Shown in pieces: positions 6,110-14,364 of a stretch of 25,756 nt of DNA. A program made the translations under genes and the position numbers. The notes under the pieces are model-generated. The model searched no databases, was not told the origin of the DNA, and saw only the letters and a list, made by a program, of their open reading frames with translations. Where the stretch lies: positions 1 to 25,756 of the IMG/VR virus record IMGVR_UViG_3300022200_002849. One strand, 5' to 3'. The DNA comes from a virus. Within the stretch, counting starts at the first letter, position 1. The number at the start of each line of letters is the position of its first letter.

Positions 6110-7438
6110 TTAGAGCTTTTCTCCTTTGTCAAACCCTCTGAACCTCACAAACCGCGGAAACCGCAAACTGTACGTCCCATCCTGGTTTTGTGTAACCGCA
6201 TCCGCACGGACTTCGGCAACAGCACCAATAATATCATTGCGGGAATCCCAAAAGGAATCACGATCAGTGTCAGTAAGACCGCTGCCCACGTTGACTTTGA
6301 TGGATTTACCATCATCAACTCCTTCACACACAAGAGCGCCTAATCGACCTTCGTTACGCCCTGTGCCTTCTTCCACCGCAACTACTTCCAGGTCAACGGT
6401 AATGTTTGGCTTCCATTTAAGCCAATGTGTTGTGCGCTTACACTCATATGGAGCATTAGCGTCTTTGATCATAATCCCTTCGTATCCTTGTTCTACGCAT
6501 TCGTTAGCATAACGATGCATAACATCCATGCCTTGCCCTGTGCTTAAATTAACACGCATGTCAGGTTCTACTCGAAGATTAGGTTGTTCTTCAATACGTC
6601 CTTTTAATGCTCGTAATGTGTCTGTACGCACACTTTGCTTTACACGACTTACACCTTGAATAAACCCGCCATAGTTGAGAATATCAAAAATATGGAAACG
6701 ACTGTCTGAAGCATCAGCATTGTATTTGCGATGTGCTTGCTTCATAAGTGTTTGAAAATCATCGCTCATCATTTCGCCGTCGAGCACAAAATTAGGTGTG
6801 CTCATAACGTTTTGAATAACTGGCATTACTTTTTGTATTTGCGGTATAATGTGATTAAAGTTTTCAAATACTTTTCCATTGCGGCTGTGGATACGTACAG
6901 TGCCGTGAATGCATAAAACAATTACACGCACGCCGTCAAGTTTGCGTTGTAAAATTTTATCACCAGTCATCTTGCTTTCATGTTTAGCACTATCAGTAGC
7001 AAGCTGACATTCAAACACAGGAATTTCTAAATCTGTGCCTTTTAAATATTTGTTGAATGTTTTTAATGTGGCGCCTACACGCAAATCTTTTTGAATAACA
7101 GGGGCACAAAAATCATTCCATTGTTCTGAATCAAAACGTTCGGACATACGTTCTATTTCAAAATGTGCTTCGTTTCCAGTGACGTTGCGATCGCTTAAAC
7201 TTGCTAACAACTTTCGGAAATCAACCCACGGGTTTTCTCTGTTGACCAAACCTTCTGTAGCGGGTACTTTTTTAACGTTATAGGTTAGAAACGGACTATA
7301 CGCGGCAAACGCACCAAACAAAAACCATTCTGCTGTTTGATCACCTAGCTTACGTGCTGCTACTGCTTGTTCAATAACCTTTTCTTTGTGGATACGGCTA
7401 TTGCTCTCGTTGAGCTTATGAATCCAGGAGGCTGGCAT
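6110..7438 (-). CDS. ATP-dependent DNA ligase
   Basis: 442 residues, similar in size to T4 gp30 (487). Nucleotidyltransferase motifs appear in order: motif I KLDGVR (166-171, Lys166 is the AMP-linked lysine), motif Ia/Ib SRNGK (185-189), motif III VLDGEM (218-223), IIIa FDIL (251-254), motif IV EGIMIK (320-325) and motif V WLKWKP (339-344), followed by an OB-fold domain to 442. The N-terminal 130 residues are a helical DNA-binding domain. It seals nicks, chiefly joining Okazaki fragments in phage replication. ATG at 7438 with an AAGGTAGG-type site upstream, one base after the preceding stop. As a replication gene it should be needed early, although it lies downstream of structural genes. Confidence 0.96.
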   Translation of the reverse strand: MPASWIHKLNESNSRIHKEKVIEQAVAARKLGDQTAEWFLFGAFAAYSPFLTYNVKKVPATEGLVNRENPWVDFRKLLASLSDRNVTGNEAHFEIERMSERFDSEQWNDFCAPVIQKDLRVGATLKTFNKYLKGTDLEIPVFECQLATDSAKHESKMTGDKILQRKLDGVRVIVLCIHGTVRIHSRNGKVFENFNHIIPQIQKVMPVIQNVMSTPNFVLDGEMMSDDFQTLMKQAHRKYNADASDSRFHIFDILNYGGFIQGVSRVKQSVRTDTLRALKGRIEEQPNLRVEPDMRVNLSTGQGMDVMHRYANECVEQGYEGIMIKDANAPYECKRTTHWLKWKPNITVDLEVVAVEEGTGRNEGRLGALVCEGVDDGKSIKVNVGSGLTDTDRDSFWDSRNDIIGAVAEVRADAVTQNQDGTYSLRFPRFVRFRGFDKGEKL

Positions 7439-7439
7439 A

Positions 7440-7748
7440 TTAACCTACCTTGATATCTTGCACTGCTTCGCGAAATGAATCAGATGTTATTTGTTGATCG
7501 AGATATTTTATAGTCCATAAACCTTTCTTAGGATCATGAACTGCACTCATCCCATATTTGGCCATTAAACGAACCGCTTCTTTGTGAGTGATGCGTGCTT
7601 TGCTATAACGAACATCACTAGTATCACAACAAACTTCGTGCGGGTCACATTCAATACAAACGCCCGGAATCTGATTTGCAAACAACTTAAAAATGTTCTT
7701 TACAAATCTGATGACAATGGTAAAAAGTTTTTTAAAGAAATTAATCAT
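7440..7748 (-). CDS. Small protein with amphipathic N-terminus and Cys cluster
   Basis: 102 residues. The first 27 are rich in Phe, Ile and Lys (FFKKLFTIVIRFVKNIFKLF), an amphipathic or membrane-associated helix. A cysteine cluster follows, C31-x2-C34-x5-C40-C41, which could hold a metal or form disulfides. The remainder (YSKARITHKEAVRLMAKYGM, LWTIKYLDQQI) looks like a small alpha/beta domain. ATG at 7748 has GAGGAA close upstream. It lies between a structural gene and the ligase. I do not recognise a family. Confidence 0.7.
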   Translation of the reverse strand: MINFFKKLFTIVIRFVKNIFKLFANQIPGVCIECDPHEVCCDTSDVRYSKARITHKEAVRLMAKYGMSAVHDPKKGLWTIKYLDQQITSDSFREAVQDIKVG

Positions 7749-7755
7749 ACATTCC

Positions 7756-9687
7756 TCAGTTCGTTGAAATATTCGAAATTGCCTCGTTCACAGAATATTG
7801 TGCTGTTTCAAATTCTCCAGTACCGTCTGCTGGATCAGCTGATATGGTAGGAACATTATCTATACCTACACCAACTGTGTTAAGAGATGAAATATTGCGT
7901 CCTTCACGTAACGCACCGATGAGTGCTTGGCCTGCCTGAGTGGTTGTGTCTGCCATTTTTTCTAACAACTCTGCTGGACCTCTGTATTCGTTTTGAATAG
8001 CATATGTGTGTAAATTACTGACCATGCTCATTATACTTTGTTTGCTGCTTGGTGTATCTGCAAATACCACGCCTGCGTCTGCCAATGTGTCAAGTTCTTT
8101 CTCAATCTGTTCTACACTATACCCAAACTGTGTGTTCAAATTAGCATATTCTGTTGGATATCCACTTGCAATACCAGAAATTTCTGTTGCAGCCGCGGCC
8201 AAACAATCATCAACGCCATCTTCATAGGTCAAATAAGGCCCACCAATACCTGGTATCGTGTATGTTGTTGATCCATCAGGAACAAATGTCGTTAAAAATG
8301 TCTCTAATTTTCCAAAAATCTCAATCAGGTCATCCAACGCACCAGCATCTTCAAGAACATCCAATGAGGCATTTAATGACGCAAATGCCTCATTGTGCGT
8401 GATACCTGCTGGAGTTCCAATCCCATCACTCAAATAATATCTTCCGTTAGAACCAGATCCTCCTCCAAAACTTGATGTATAATAAGAGTATACACTAGAC
8501 GGAAGTGGCGTGTCAATAGAATTTATTAAATTTAACCCGTAATTTGTTTGAATTTGTTGCACAGATGCACCTAACCGATCGGTGCTTGTGTTTTGTACAT
8601 TTTTAACTTGTTGCAGAGCGCGGCGCATTGCGACGTTGGCATCTGCCAAACCAGTTGACAGAATACCATAATAATCTTTGCCTAAATTTTTAAACAAACC
8701 ATTCACTGCACCGTTATTGTCTAAGTAAATGGCCTTAAATCCAGTCTTATATGGACTAGTCAGTGTTCTAAAAGAAGTTGGAAACAGTTTACGAGTGTCT
8801 ATCAGATCTGCCAGAGTAACCATGGCAGTTGTGCTTGCATCATAATTTGCTTTTGATTCATAAACCATTGGCAAATTAACACGCAATGCTTGCATTAACG
8901 TTTTTAATTTATCTTCTTTTACAGTTTTAAATGCTTCATAACATTTCTTTTGAATAATGAGAGGCAATAATTCATTGGTGCCCAAACCACTAATCTTGGT
9001 TAACAAAGAAGTTGGATTAATTCCTGCTCGAATTAACTCTTCTCCGATATATGGTAGTAAACCGCGTGTTGCTAATTTAATAATTAGTGCGTGTGGAGTA
9101 CCGTATATTGTGAGTTTGTCTAAATCAATCAATAGTCCAGTATTAATCAGGTCTGTACCGAATTCAACGGTAGCAAGGCTAATACTTGTGATGCTACCGC
9201 TAATAAGATCATCCATATTAGTGAATGTTGGCCCCAGATACTCATTGGATGTAACAGCCGCATCAATAAAACTTCCTGACATAACAGTATATGCCATTAC
9301 TGTATACATCTGTACCACAAATTTACTCAGATCACCATTTCCCAGAATGTTATTTGCGTGTGTTGTGAGTTGAGCAGTAAATCTATTTGTTGAACTACCA
9401 ATACTTGCAGAACCTGGAATAGCATTCACTAAAGCCGGACATGTATTATTTGCAAATGTATAGATATCATTTAGACTGGGTGATGTAATGGTGGCCGGTG
9501 GTGGGCTTGGATTTGCTGTAATGAGCGCAGATTCAGCTGCTGAAATAACACTTGCATATGCAGTTATTATATTACGTGCAGTATATGTGTTAATTCTAGA
9601 CGAAAGAGTATTATTAATGCCTAGTCCTGTATTTTGAATTAGGCCCTCGCCGGCGATTAACATCAAAGGACTTAGTGTATTATACAT
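7756..9687 (-). CDS. Putative virion structural protein near baseplate genes
   Basis: 643 residues, rich in Ser, Thr, Asn, Ala, Leu and Ile, with no signal peptide and no catalytic motif that I can see. Long helical segments (for example 195-290 and 430-480) alternate with Gly/Ser loops such as FGGGSGSNG near 412. ATG at 9687 overlaps the stop of the PAAR gene and has TAGGAT upstream, so the two are probably coupled. Because it directly follows the PAAR spike-tip gene, a baseplate or tail component is the best guess, resting on context only. A promoter-like element lies inside it at 8487-8516. Confidence 0.6.
   Translation of the reverse strand: MYNTLSPLMLIAGEGLIQNTGLGINNTLSSRINTYTARNIITAYASVISAAESALITANPSPPPATITSPSLNDIYTFANNTCPALVNAIPGSASIGSSTNRFTAQLTTHANNILGNGDLSKFVVQMYTVMAYTVMSGSFIDAAVTSNEYLGPTFTNMDDLISGSITSISLATVEFGTDLINTGLLIDLDKLTIYGTPHALIIKLATRGLLPYIGEELIRAGINPTSLLTKISGLGTNELLPLIIQKKCYEAFKTVKEDKLKTLMQALRVNLPMVYESKANYDASTTAMVTLADLIDTRKLFPTSFRTLTSPYKTGFKAIYLDNNGAVNGLFKNLGKDYYGILSTGLADANVAMRRALQQVKNVQNTSTDRLGASVQQIQTNYGLNLINSIDTPLPSSVYSYYTSSFGGGSGSNGRYYLSDGIGTPAGITHNEAFASLNASLDVLEDAGALDDLIEIFGKLETFLTTFVPDGSTTYTIPGIGGPYLTYEDGVDDCLAAAATEISGIASGYPTEYANLNTQFGYSVEQIEKELDTLADAGVVFADTPSSKQSIMSMVSNLHTYAIQNEYRGPAELLEKMADTTTQAGQALIGALREGRNISSLNTVGVGIDNVPTISADPADGTGEFETAQYSVNEAISNISTN
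8487..8516 (-). promoter_or_regulatory. Possible internal sigma70 promoter
   Basis: TTGACA (8516-8511), an 18-base spacer and TATACT (8492-8487) lie within the 643-residue gene. It could supply early transcription to the downstream Cys-cluster gene and DNA ligase, starting about 740 bases ahead. It may be chance in coding sequence. Confidence 0.35.
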
Positions 9688-9977
9688 TATAATCCTACAA
9701 TAACATCAAAACTACCAGTCGCTCTAGGATGTCCACATGAATCAGGGCTGCCAACAAACACGATGGGTCTGCCGCCTGCCAGAACAGTAGGAGATCCCAA
9801 TGTTGTTCTTGCAGAACAGTGAGCACCGCATCCAGGAGCGCCACAACAAGGATGCGCAGTGACGCTCACTCCTGGACCAACCACAGGTCTTCCGTTAGCC
9901 AGAACAGTAAACACGCCAGAGGTTGCAACACCTCCTGCTGAATTTACGTCTCCCATTCTGACAACCATTGATGGCAT
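9687..9977 (-). CDS. PAAR-domain spike-tip protein
   Basis: 96 residues. The sequence has the PAAR layout: MVVRMGD start, two repeats TVLANGRPVV (24-33) and TVLAGGRPIV (64-73), Gly-rich turns, and a metal-binding set of His42, Cys44, Cys45, Cys50, His53, Cys54, Cys81 and His83. PAAR proteins form the sharp metal-bound cone on the tail spike of contractile phages (T4 gp5.4) and type VI secretion systems. No effector extension is present; the protein is the cone alone. It is packed between the LSm-like gene and the 643-residue putative structural gene. Confidence 0.93.
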   Translation of the reverse strand: MPSMVVRMGDVNSAGGVATSGVFTVLANGRPVVGPGVSVTAHPCCGAPGCGAHCSARTTLGSPTVLAGGRPIVFVGSPDSCGHPRATGSFDVIVGL

Positions 9978-9980
9978 AAT

Positions 9981-10283
9981 TTACCCTGTGATAATTTTTT
10001 TACTTGGTGTACTAATGCCAGTTACTGCTTGTGTATACATTGCAACTACATCTGAAGCAGTTTCTGATACCATTGTACAATTAGTAATATTTATCGTAGT
10101 TTTTCCTGCTGGATTCGCAGTAAACATGCTCGGGATCATTTGCGGTCCTTGTGGGGTCATCGCTACGCTAACCGGATGGTCCATTACAACTTCATTAGCA
10201 CCTAGTGCAACAATTTTTCCAACTACTTCTTCGCCTGAATTTAGTTTAAAACTATAAATTTCATTTGTCTTTAAATCAAACAT
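9981..10283 (-). CDS. LSm/Sm-like small beta protein
   Basis: 100 residues. YSFKLNSGEEVVGKIVALGANEVVMDHPVSV (10-40) fits an Sm1-type strand pattern: hydrophobic-L-x-S-G-E-x-[VI]-x-G-[KR]-[IV], then a strand and a D-H-P turn. The rest is uncharged, with MTPQGPQMIPSMF and a C-terminal MYTQAVTGI helix. Sm-like folds make rings that bind RNA or serve as structural plugs. It is squeezed between glutaredoxin and PAAR genes (gaps of 1 and 3 bases). RNA binding is not shown: no Hfq-type Y-K-H motif is present. A structural role is equally possible. Confidence 0.65.
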   Translation of the reverse strand: MFDLKTNEIYSFKLNSGEEVVGKIVALGANEVVMDHPVSVAMTPQGPQMIPSMFTANPAGKTTINITNCTMVSETASDVVAMYTQAVTGISTPSKKIITG

Positions 10284-10284
10284 G

Positions 10285-10530
10285 TTAACCTTCTAGTAAT
10301 GCTTGCACGCCTTCGCGTCCCGCTTTTTGTAATCCTGAGAAACCGCCTTCGAGCAATTTATCATTCACATAAATTTGTGGCACAGAGCGGTGTCCTTCAC
10401 TCAGTACAAATTCACGTGCTTCTGGATCTGATTCAATATTAATCGCCTCATATTCAAACCCATAGGTTTCAAGCAACTGTTTTGCTTGGTCACAATATGG
10501 GCAAGTTGTTTTGCTATAAATTTTAATCAT
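10285..10530 (-). CDS. Glutaredoxin, dithiol C-P-Y-C type
   Basis: 81 residues, full-length for a small glutaredoxin. Active site T9-C10-P-Y-C13, cis-Pro in RSVPQIYVN (TVP-type motif), and the glutathione-binding GG near the C-terminus (LLEGGFSGLQ). It reduces the ribonucleotide reductase C-terminal disulfide using glutathione. The ATG overlaps the nrdB stop as ATGA, so nrdA, nrdB and this gene form one operon, and it is the likely electron donor for the phage reductase. Confidence 0.95.
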   Translation of the reverse strand: MIKIYSKTTCPYCDQAKQLLETYGFEYEAINIESDPEAREFVLSEGHRSVPQIYVNDKLLEGGFSGLQKAGREGVQALLEG

Positions 10531-11657
10531 AAACTAAATCCTTTAAATGTATCTTCTGTTACGTCTTGTTTAGTGCCACCAACCACATAAGAAGAAATTT
10601 CCGTTTCCTGTGGTGCCACTTGTACCTCACCGCCCGCAATCCATTTCTGTGTCCAAGGAAGAGGATTAGAGCCGCCCTTGTACGATGTTTCTAATCCCAA
10701 TGAGGTCATGCGCTTGTTAGCAATCCACTCCACATATTCCACAAGCAACTGTGCGTTAAGACCAATCATTGATCCATCTTTGAACAAATAATCTGCCCAA
10801 CGCTTTTCTTGCTCAACTACATCAATAAACATTTGTTGTACTTCTTCTTTGCATTCTTCAGCAATCTTAGCAAAATCTGGATCGTCTTTTGGCAGGATCT
10901 TGATCATTGTTTGTGTACTTGCTAAATGTAAGTTCTCGTCACGGCAAATTAATTTAATAATCTTAGCATTACCTTCCATCTTTTTCAATTCAGCAAACGC
11001 CCACGAGCAAGCAAACGAAACGTAGAAGCGAATACCTTCTAGAGCATTTACAGAGTTAATAGCGAGCCATAGTTTTTTCTTAATGTCGTACAAATCAATA
11101 TTAATAATTTCGTTGTTAATTCTATGACATCCTTCGCCTAACATTTGATACCATGTCGACGCTTCAATTAAATCATCATAATATTGCGAAATACTTTGCG
11201 ATGTTTCATAAATCTCTTTAACGTCTAATAGCTCGTCAAATACTTTGCTTGGATCAGCGTAAATGTTACGAATAATATGTGTGTAACTGCGACTATGAAT
11301 AGTTTCGTTAAATGCCCACGTTTCAATCCATGTCTCTAGTTCTGGAATTGAAACAATAGGTAGCAACGCTAAGTTAGGCGAACGTCCTTGTACTGAATCT
11401 AGTAGAATCTGTCGCTTTAAGTTTGAAGTGAAAATGTGCTGTTCGTGCTCGTTAAGATCTTTGAAGTCCTTTGAGTCACGAAGCACGTCTACCTCTTCTG
11501 GTCTCCAGAAGAAACCTAACTGCTTATCAGTAAACTTATCAAATTGCTTATATTTTACTGATTCATAACGTTGTAACCCAACGCCACCGTTCTTATCTAA
11601 AAACGCTAAAGAAGTCAAATGATTCTTGTTGCGTGTTGGAAATACACTCTTACTCAT
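10527..11657 (-). CDS. nrdB: Class Ia ribonucleotide reductase, beta subunit
   Basis: 376 residues from the chosen start. All di-iron ligands are present with a constant offset of three from E. coli: Asp87, Glu118, His121, Glu207, Glu241 and His244, with the radical tyrosine Tyr125 in ETIHSRSYTH. The C-terminal tail ending in KGFSL should dock on NrdA. It generates the tyrosyl radical used by NrdA to make dNTPs for phage replication. The start at 11657 is preferred over the in-frame ATG at 11687 because GAGG stands eight bases upstream and the extra ten residues have no counterpart in the family; the longer form would also overlap nrdA. Similarity to the enterobacterial protein is high across the whole length. 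Confidence 0.97.
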   Translation of the reverse strand: MSKSVFPTRNKNHLTSLAFLDKNGGVGLQRYESVKYKQFDKFTDKQLGFFWRPEEVDVLRDSKDFKDLNEHEQHIFTSNLKRQILLDSVQGRSPNLALLPIVSIPELETWIETWAFNETIHSRSYTHIIRNIYADPSKVFDELLDVKEIYETSQSISQYYDDLIEASTWYQMLGEGCHRINNEIINIDLYDIKKKLWLAINSVNALEGIRFYVSFACSWAFAELKKMEGNAKIIKLICRDENLHLASTQTMIKILPKDDPDFAKIAEECKEEVQQMFIDVVEQEKRWADYLFKDGSMIGLNAQLLVEYVEWIANKRMTSLGLETSYKGGSNPLPWTQKWIAGGEVQVAPQETEISSYVVGGTKQDVTEDTFKGFSL

Positions 11658-11667
11658 TTTATTTGCC

Positions 11668-13932
11668 TCAAATCTTACAGCTCTCACAATCTTCTTCAGT
11701 TAACTTATTAACGTCAATTTCTCCTTGACCATCATAAGTGTTAAAGTAGTATAATTGTTTACCACCGTACTTGTAGAACATCAAAATATGTTGTAGCATT
11801 TCTGACATTGGAATCTTTTCATCTTCATAAAACTGTGGGTTATATGAAGTATTTACAGAGATGCCCTGGTCAATATACTTTTGTAGAACTGCCATAATCT
11901 TCAAATAACCCATCGGGGACTTCTGGTCCCAAAGCAATTCGTACTTGTTCTTTAAATGACGGAATTCTGGAACCACTTGCTTGAGAACACCGTCTTTGGA
12001 TTGTTTAACTGATACATAGCTGCGTGGTGGTTCCACACCATTTGTAGCATTTGAAATCTGTGCTGAAGTTTCAGCTGGCATCAGTGCCATTAGTGTACTG
12101 TTGCGAATTCCTGTTTCTTTTAATTGCGTTCTAAGTCCAGCCCAGTCAACCACATCTTCGTGTGCTACTAGCTCATCAACATCCTGTTTATAAGTGTCAA
12201 CAGGAAGAATACCATGATGATATTTGGTTTGATCTGACCAAGGGCAAGCACCCTTTTCGACTGCTAGATCAGCACTTGCTTTAATCAAATAATATGACCA
12301 ATGTTGTGCCCAGGTATCAATTAATTTTAAGTCTGGATCACTATAGTTTGTCCCATGTTTAGCTAGCCAAAACGCCAAGTTAATAATACCAACACCTAAT
12401 GGACGGCGGCCTTCAGTAGCAATACGAGCAGCAATGATAGGATAATTTTGATAACTCAGCAGATTGTCGAGTCCACGCACTGCAAGTTCACATGCACGTT
12501 GCATATCCTCTGGCTGTTTAAATGCACCCCAATTGATTGCTGAGAGCGTACACAGCGCAATCTCACCGTTCTCATCGTGGATATCATTTAGAGGTTTGGT
12601 TGGCAAATCAATTTCGCAACATAGGTTAGACTGCTTAACAGGTGCTACAGTAGGATCAAACGCACCATGTGTATTAGCATGGTCTACATTCATTAAATAA
12701 ATGCGTCCTGTGTCTTTGCGCTCTTGTACAAACTGCGAGAACAAGTCCATTGCTTTTACACGCTTACGACGAACGTGTGTGTTGCGTTCTGCACGTTCGT
12801 AAAGTTCACGGAATAAATCTACATCTGAAAAGAATGCATCATAAACTTCAGGAACGTCATTAGGACTGAATAGTGTGATGTAATCGTTGTTTAACAAACG
12901 TTCGTACATAACTTTGTTAAACTGCACACCATAATCCATATGACGTACCCGATTATCGTCTGTGCCTTTGTTGTTCTTAAGTACCAGCAGATCTTCAACT
13001 TCTAAATGCCAAATTGGATAATACAATGTAGCAGCACCATTACGCACGCCACCTTGCGAGCAAGAGCGTGTTGCTGCTTGGAACAATTTGTAGAATGGGA
13101 TAACGCCTGTGTGGTATGCATCGCCCTTGCGAATAGGACTCTTAATAGCACGAATGCGTCCTGCACCTACACCAATGCCTGCTTTTTGTGAAACATACTT
13201 AACAATTGAGCTTGTGGTTGCGTTAATTGAATCGAGCGAATCGTCCGTTTCAATAAGAACACAACTAGAAAATTGTCGCTGGCTTGTGCGTACACCAGCC
13301 ATCACAGGAGTAGGCAAACTTACCTGATGAGTAGAAATAGCATCATAATAGTCACGTACCCAGCGCATACGAGTGTCGCGTGGATGATCTGCAAATAGTG
13401 TAGCGGCAATAAGTGCGTATGCTACTTGCGGTGTTTCATAAATTTGTTTGGTAACGCGATTTTGCACGAGATACTTTCCACGCATTTGTTCCATAGCAGC
13501 ATATGTCAAATGCTCATCGCGATCATGCTTAATGAATGAATTAATATAATCCCATTCTGCATTATCATATAGATCTGGTAATTCAGGATCATAGAGTCCG
13601 GATTTTACATTTTGCTCAACTAACTTACGGATGTGCCAGGGTTTAAAATCACCATAAACTTCTTTGCGCAAATGATAGCAAATAAGTCTACCAGCGACAT
13701 ACTGATAGTTAGGAGTTTCTTCAGAAATTAAATCTGCTGCTGCTTTAATTAACGTTTCTTGGATATCCGGCGTTGATATACCTTGATAAAATTGTAGGTG
13801 ACTTTTTATTTCTACTTCTGATGCACTAACACCAGTGATGTTTTCTGTTGCCCAAAATACAACCTTGTGCATTTTTTCAAGGTCAAGAAGTTCCTTGCGA
13901 CCGTCTCGCTTGGTTACCGTAATATCGCTCAT
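11668..13932 (-). CDS. nrdA: Class Ia ribonucleotide reductase, alpha subunit
   Basis: 754 residues (E. coli 761). The N-terminal ATP cone (ITVTKRDGRKELLDLEKMHK) marks an allosterically regulated class Ia enzyme. Catalytic residues: Cys224 and Cys461 (redox pair), Asn436, thiyl Cys438 and Glu440 in SNLCCE, Tyr728-Tyr729 of the radical path, and C-terminal Cys749/Cys752. The C-terminal pair is C-x2-C rather than C-x4-C as in E. coli. It reduces ribonucleoside diphosphates with NrdB. ATG at 13932 has AAGAGG upstream. A weak promoter candidate, TTATCA-16-TAGAAT (13974-13947), overlaps the end of the preceding gene. The stop overlaps the nrdB Shine-Dalgarno. Confidence 0.97.
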   Translation of the reverse strand: MSDITVTKRDGRKELLDLEKMHKVVFWATENITGVSASEVEIKSHLQFYQGISTPDIQETLIKAAADLISEETPNYQYVAGRLICYHLRKEVYGDFKPWHIRKLVEQNVKSGLYDPELPDLYDNAEWDYINSFIKHDRDEHLTYAAMEQMRGKYLVQNRVTKQIYETPQVAYALIAATLFADHPRDTRMRWVRDYYDAISTHQVSLPTPVMAGVRTSQRQFSSCVLIETDDSLDSINATTSSIVKYVSQKAGIGVGAGRIRAIKSPIRKGDAYHTGVIPFYKLFQAATRSCSQGGVRNGAATLYYPIWHLEVEDLLVLKNNKGTDDNRVRHMDYGVQFNKVMYERLLNNDYITLFSPNDVPEVYDAFFSDVDLFRELYERAERNTHVRRKRVKAMDLFSQFVQERKDTGRIYLMNVDHANTHGAFDPTVAPVKQSNLCCEIDLPTKPLNDIHDENGEIALCTLSAINWGAFKQPEDMQRACELAVRGLDNLLSYQNYPIIAARIATEGRRPLGVGIINLAFWLAKHGTNYSDPDLKLIDTWAQHWSYYLIKASADLAVEKGACPWSDQTKYHHGILPVDTYKQDVDELVAHEDVVDWAGLRTQLKETGIRNSTLMALMPAETSAQISNATNGVEPPRSYVSVKQSKDGVLKQVVPEFRHLKNKYELLWDQKSPMGYLKIMAVLQKYIDQGISVNTSYNPQFYEDEKIPMSEMLQHILMFYKYGGKQLYYFNTYDGQGEIDVNKLTEEDCESCKI

Positions 13933-13944
13933 TTTTGCCTCTTG

Positions 13945-14364
13945 TTATTCTATTGTTAAATTGTCGCTTGATAACGATCTTTTGATTTTTAAATCTGGAA
14001 GTGTGTTTGTATTTACTATCTCGTTAGGAATATAGTTTAGTATGTAGCTAGAATTTACCTCAACCGCATAGAAATCTTCCAGTTGTAAAATACGTATAGT
14101 TTGTATGTCTTGATGTTTTATTAGGATCAGAGTATAACATATCCCTAAACATTTTGCAAGATCATCATACAAATTATCTGCCAAAAGATCCCAAGGAAGT
14201 GGCCATTTTTCATATTCATCTATATGAAGATAATGATTAACAAGAGGGGCACGTTGCCACCATTTATCGACAGTCACAAGTGCTTCTTCTAAGTTAAGAT
14301 GCTTTGAGATTTTTCTTAACTTCCGCCATTCTAATAAGCGGTCGTCAAATGTTGATTGCCACAT
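13945..14364 (-). CDS. Conserved hypothetical protein after tail spike
   Basis: 139 residues. The N-terminal part is Trp-rich: MWQSTFDDRLLEWRKLR, then LEEALVTVDKWWQRAPLVNHYLH and WPLPWDLLADNLYDDLAKCLGICY (50-97), a pattern I associate with an uncharacterised family in marine T4-like phages. The C-terminus (99-139) is a beta-rich tail ending in hydrophilic sequence. No signal peptide or catalytic motif is seen. The ATG overlaps the spike stop by one base (TAATG), so it is translated together with the spike; a role in spike or tail assembly is inference. Confidence 0.75.
   Translation of the reverse strand: MWQSTFDDRLLEWRKLRKISKHLNLEEALVTVDKWWQRAPLVNHYLHIDEYEKWPLPWDLLADNLYDDLAKCLGICYTLILIKHQDIQTIRILQLEDFYAVEVNSSYILNYIPNEIVNTNTLPDLKIKRSLSSDNLTIE

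Noticed and set aside
9859-10257. Plus-strand reading frame of 132 codons over PAAR and LSm-like genes
   Set aside because: Antisense to two well supported genes; hydrophobic composition arises from the complementary strand.
9981-10283. LSm-like protein as Hfq
   Set aside because: The Sm1-like pattern is present but the Hfq Sm2 Y-K-H motif is absent.
11655-11687. Longer nrdB start at 11687
   Set aside because: It overlaps the nrdA 3' end and adds ten residues without family support; the ATG at 11657 has a GAGG site at proper distance.
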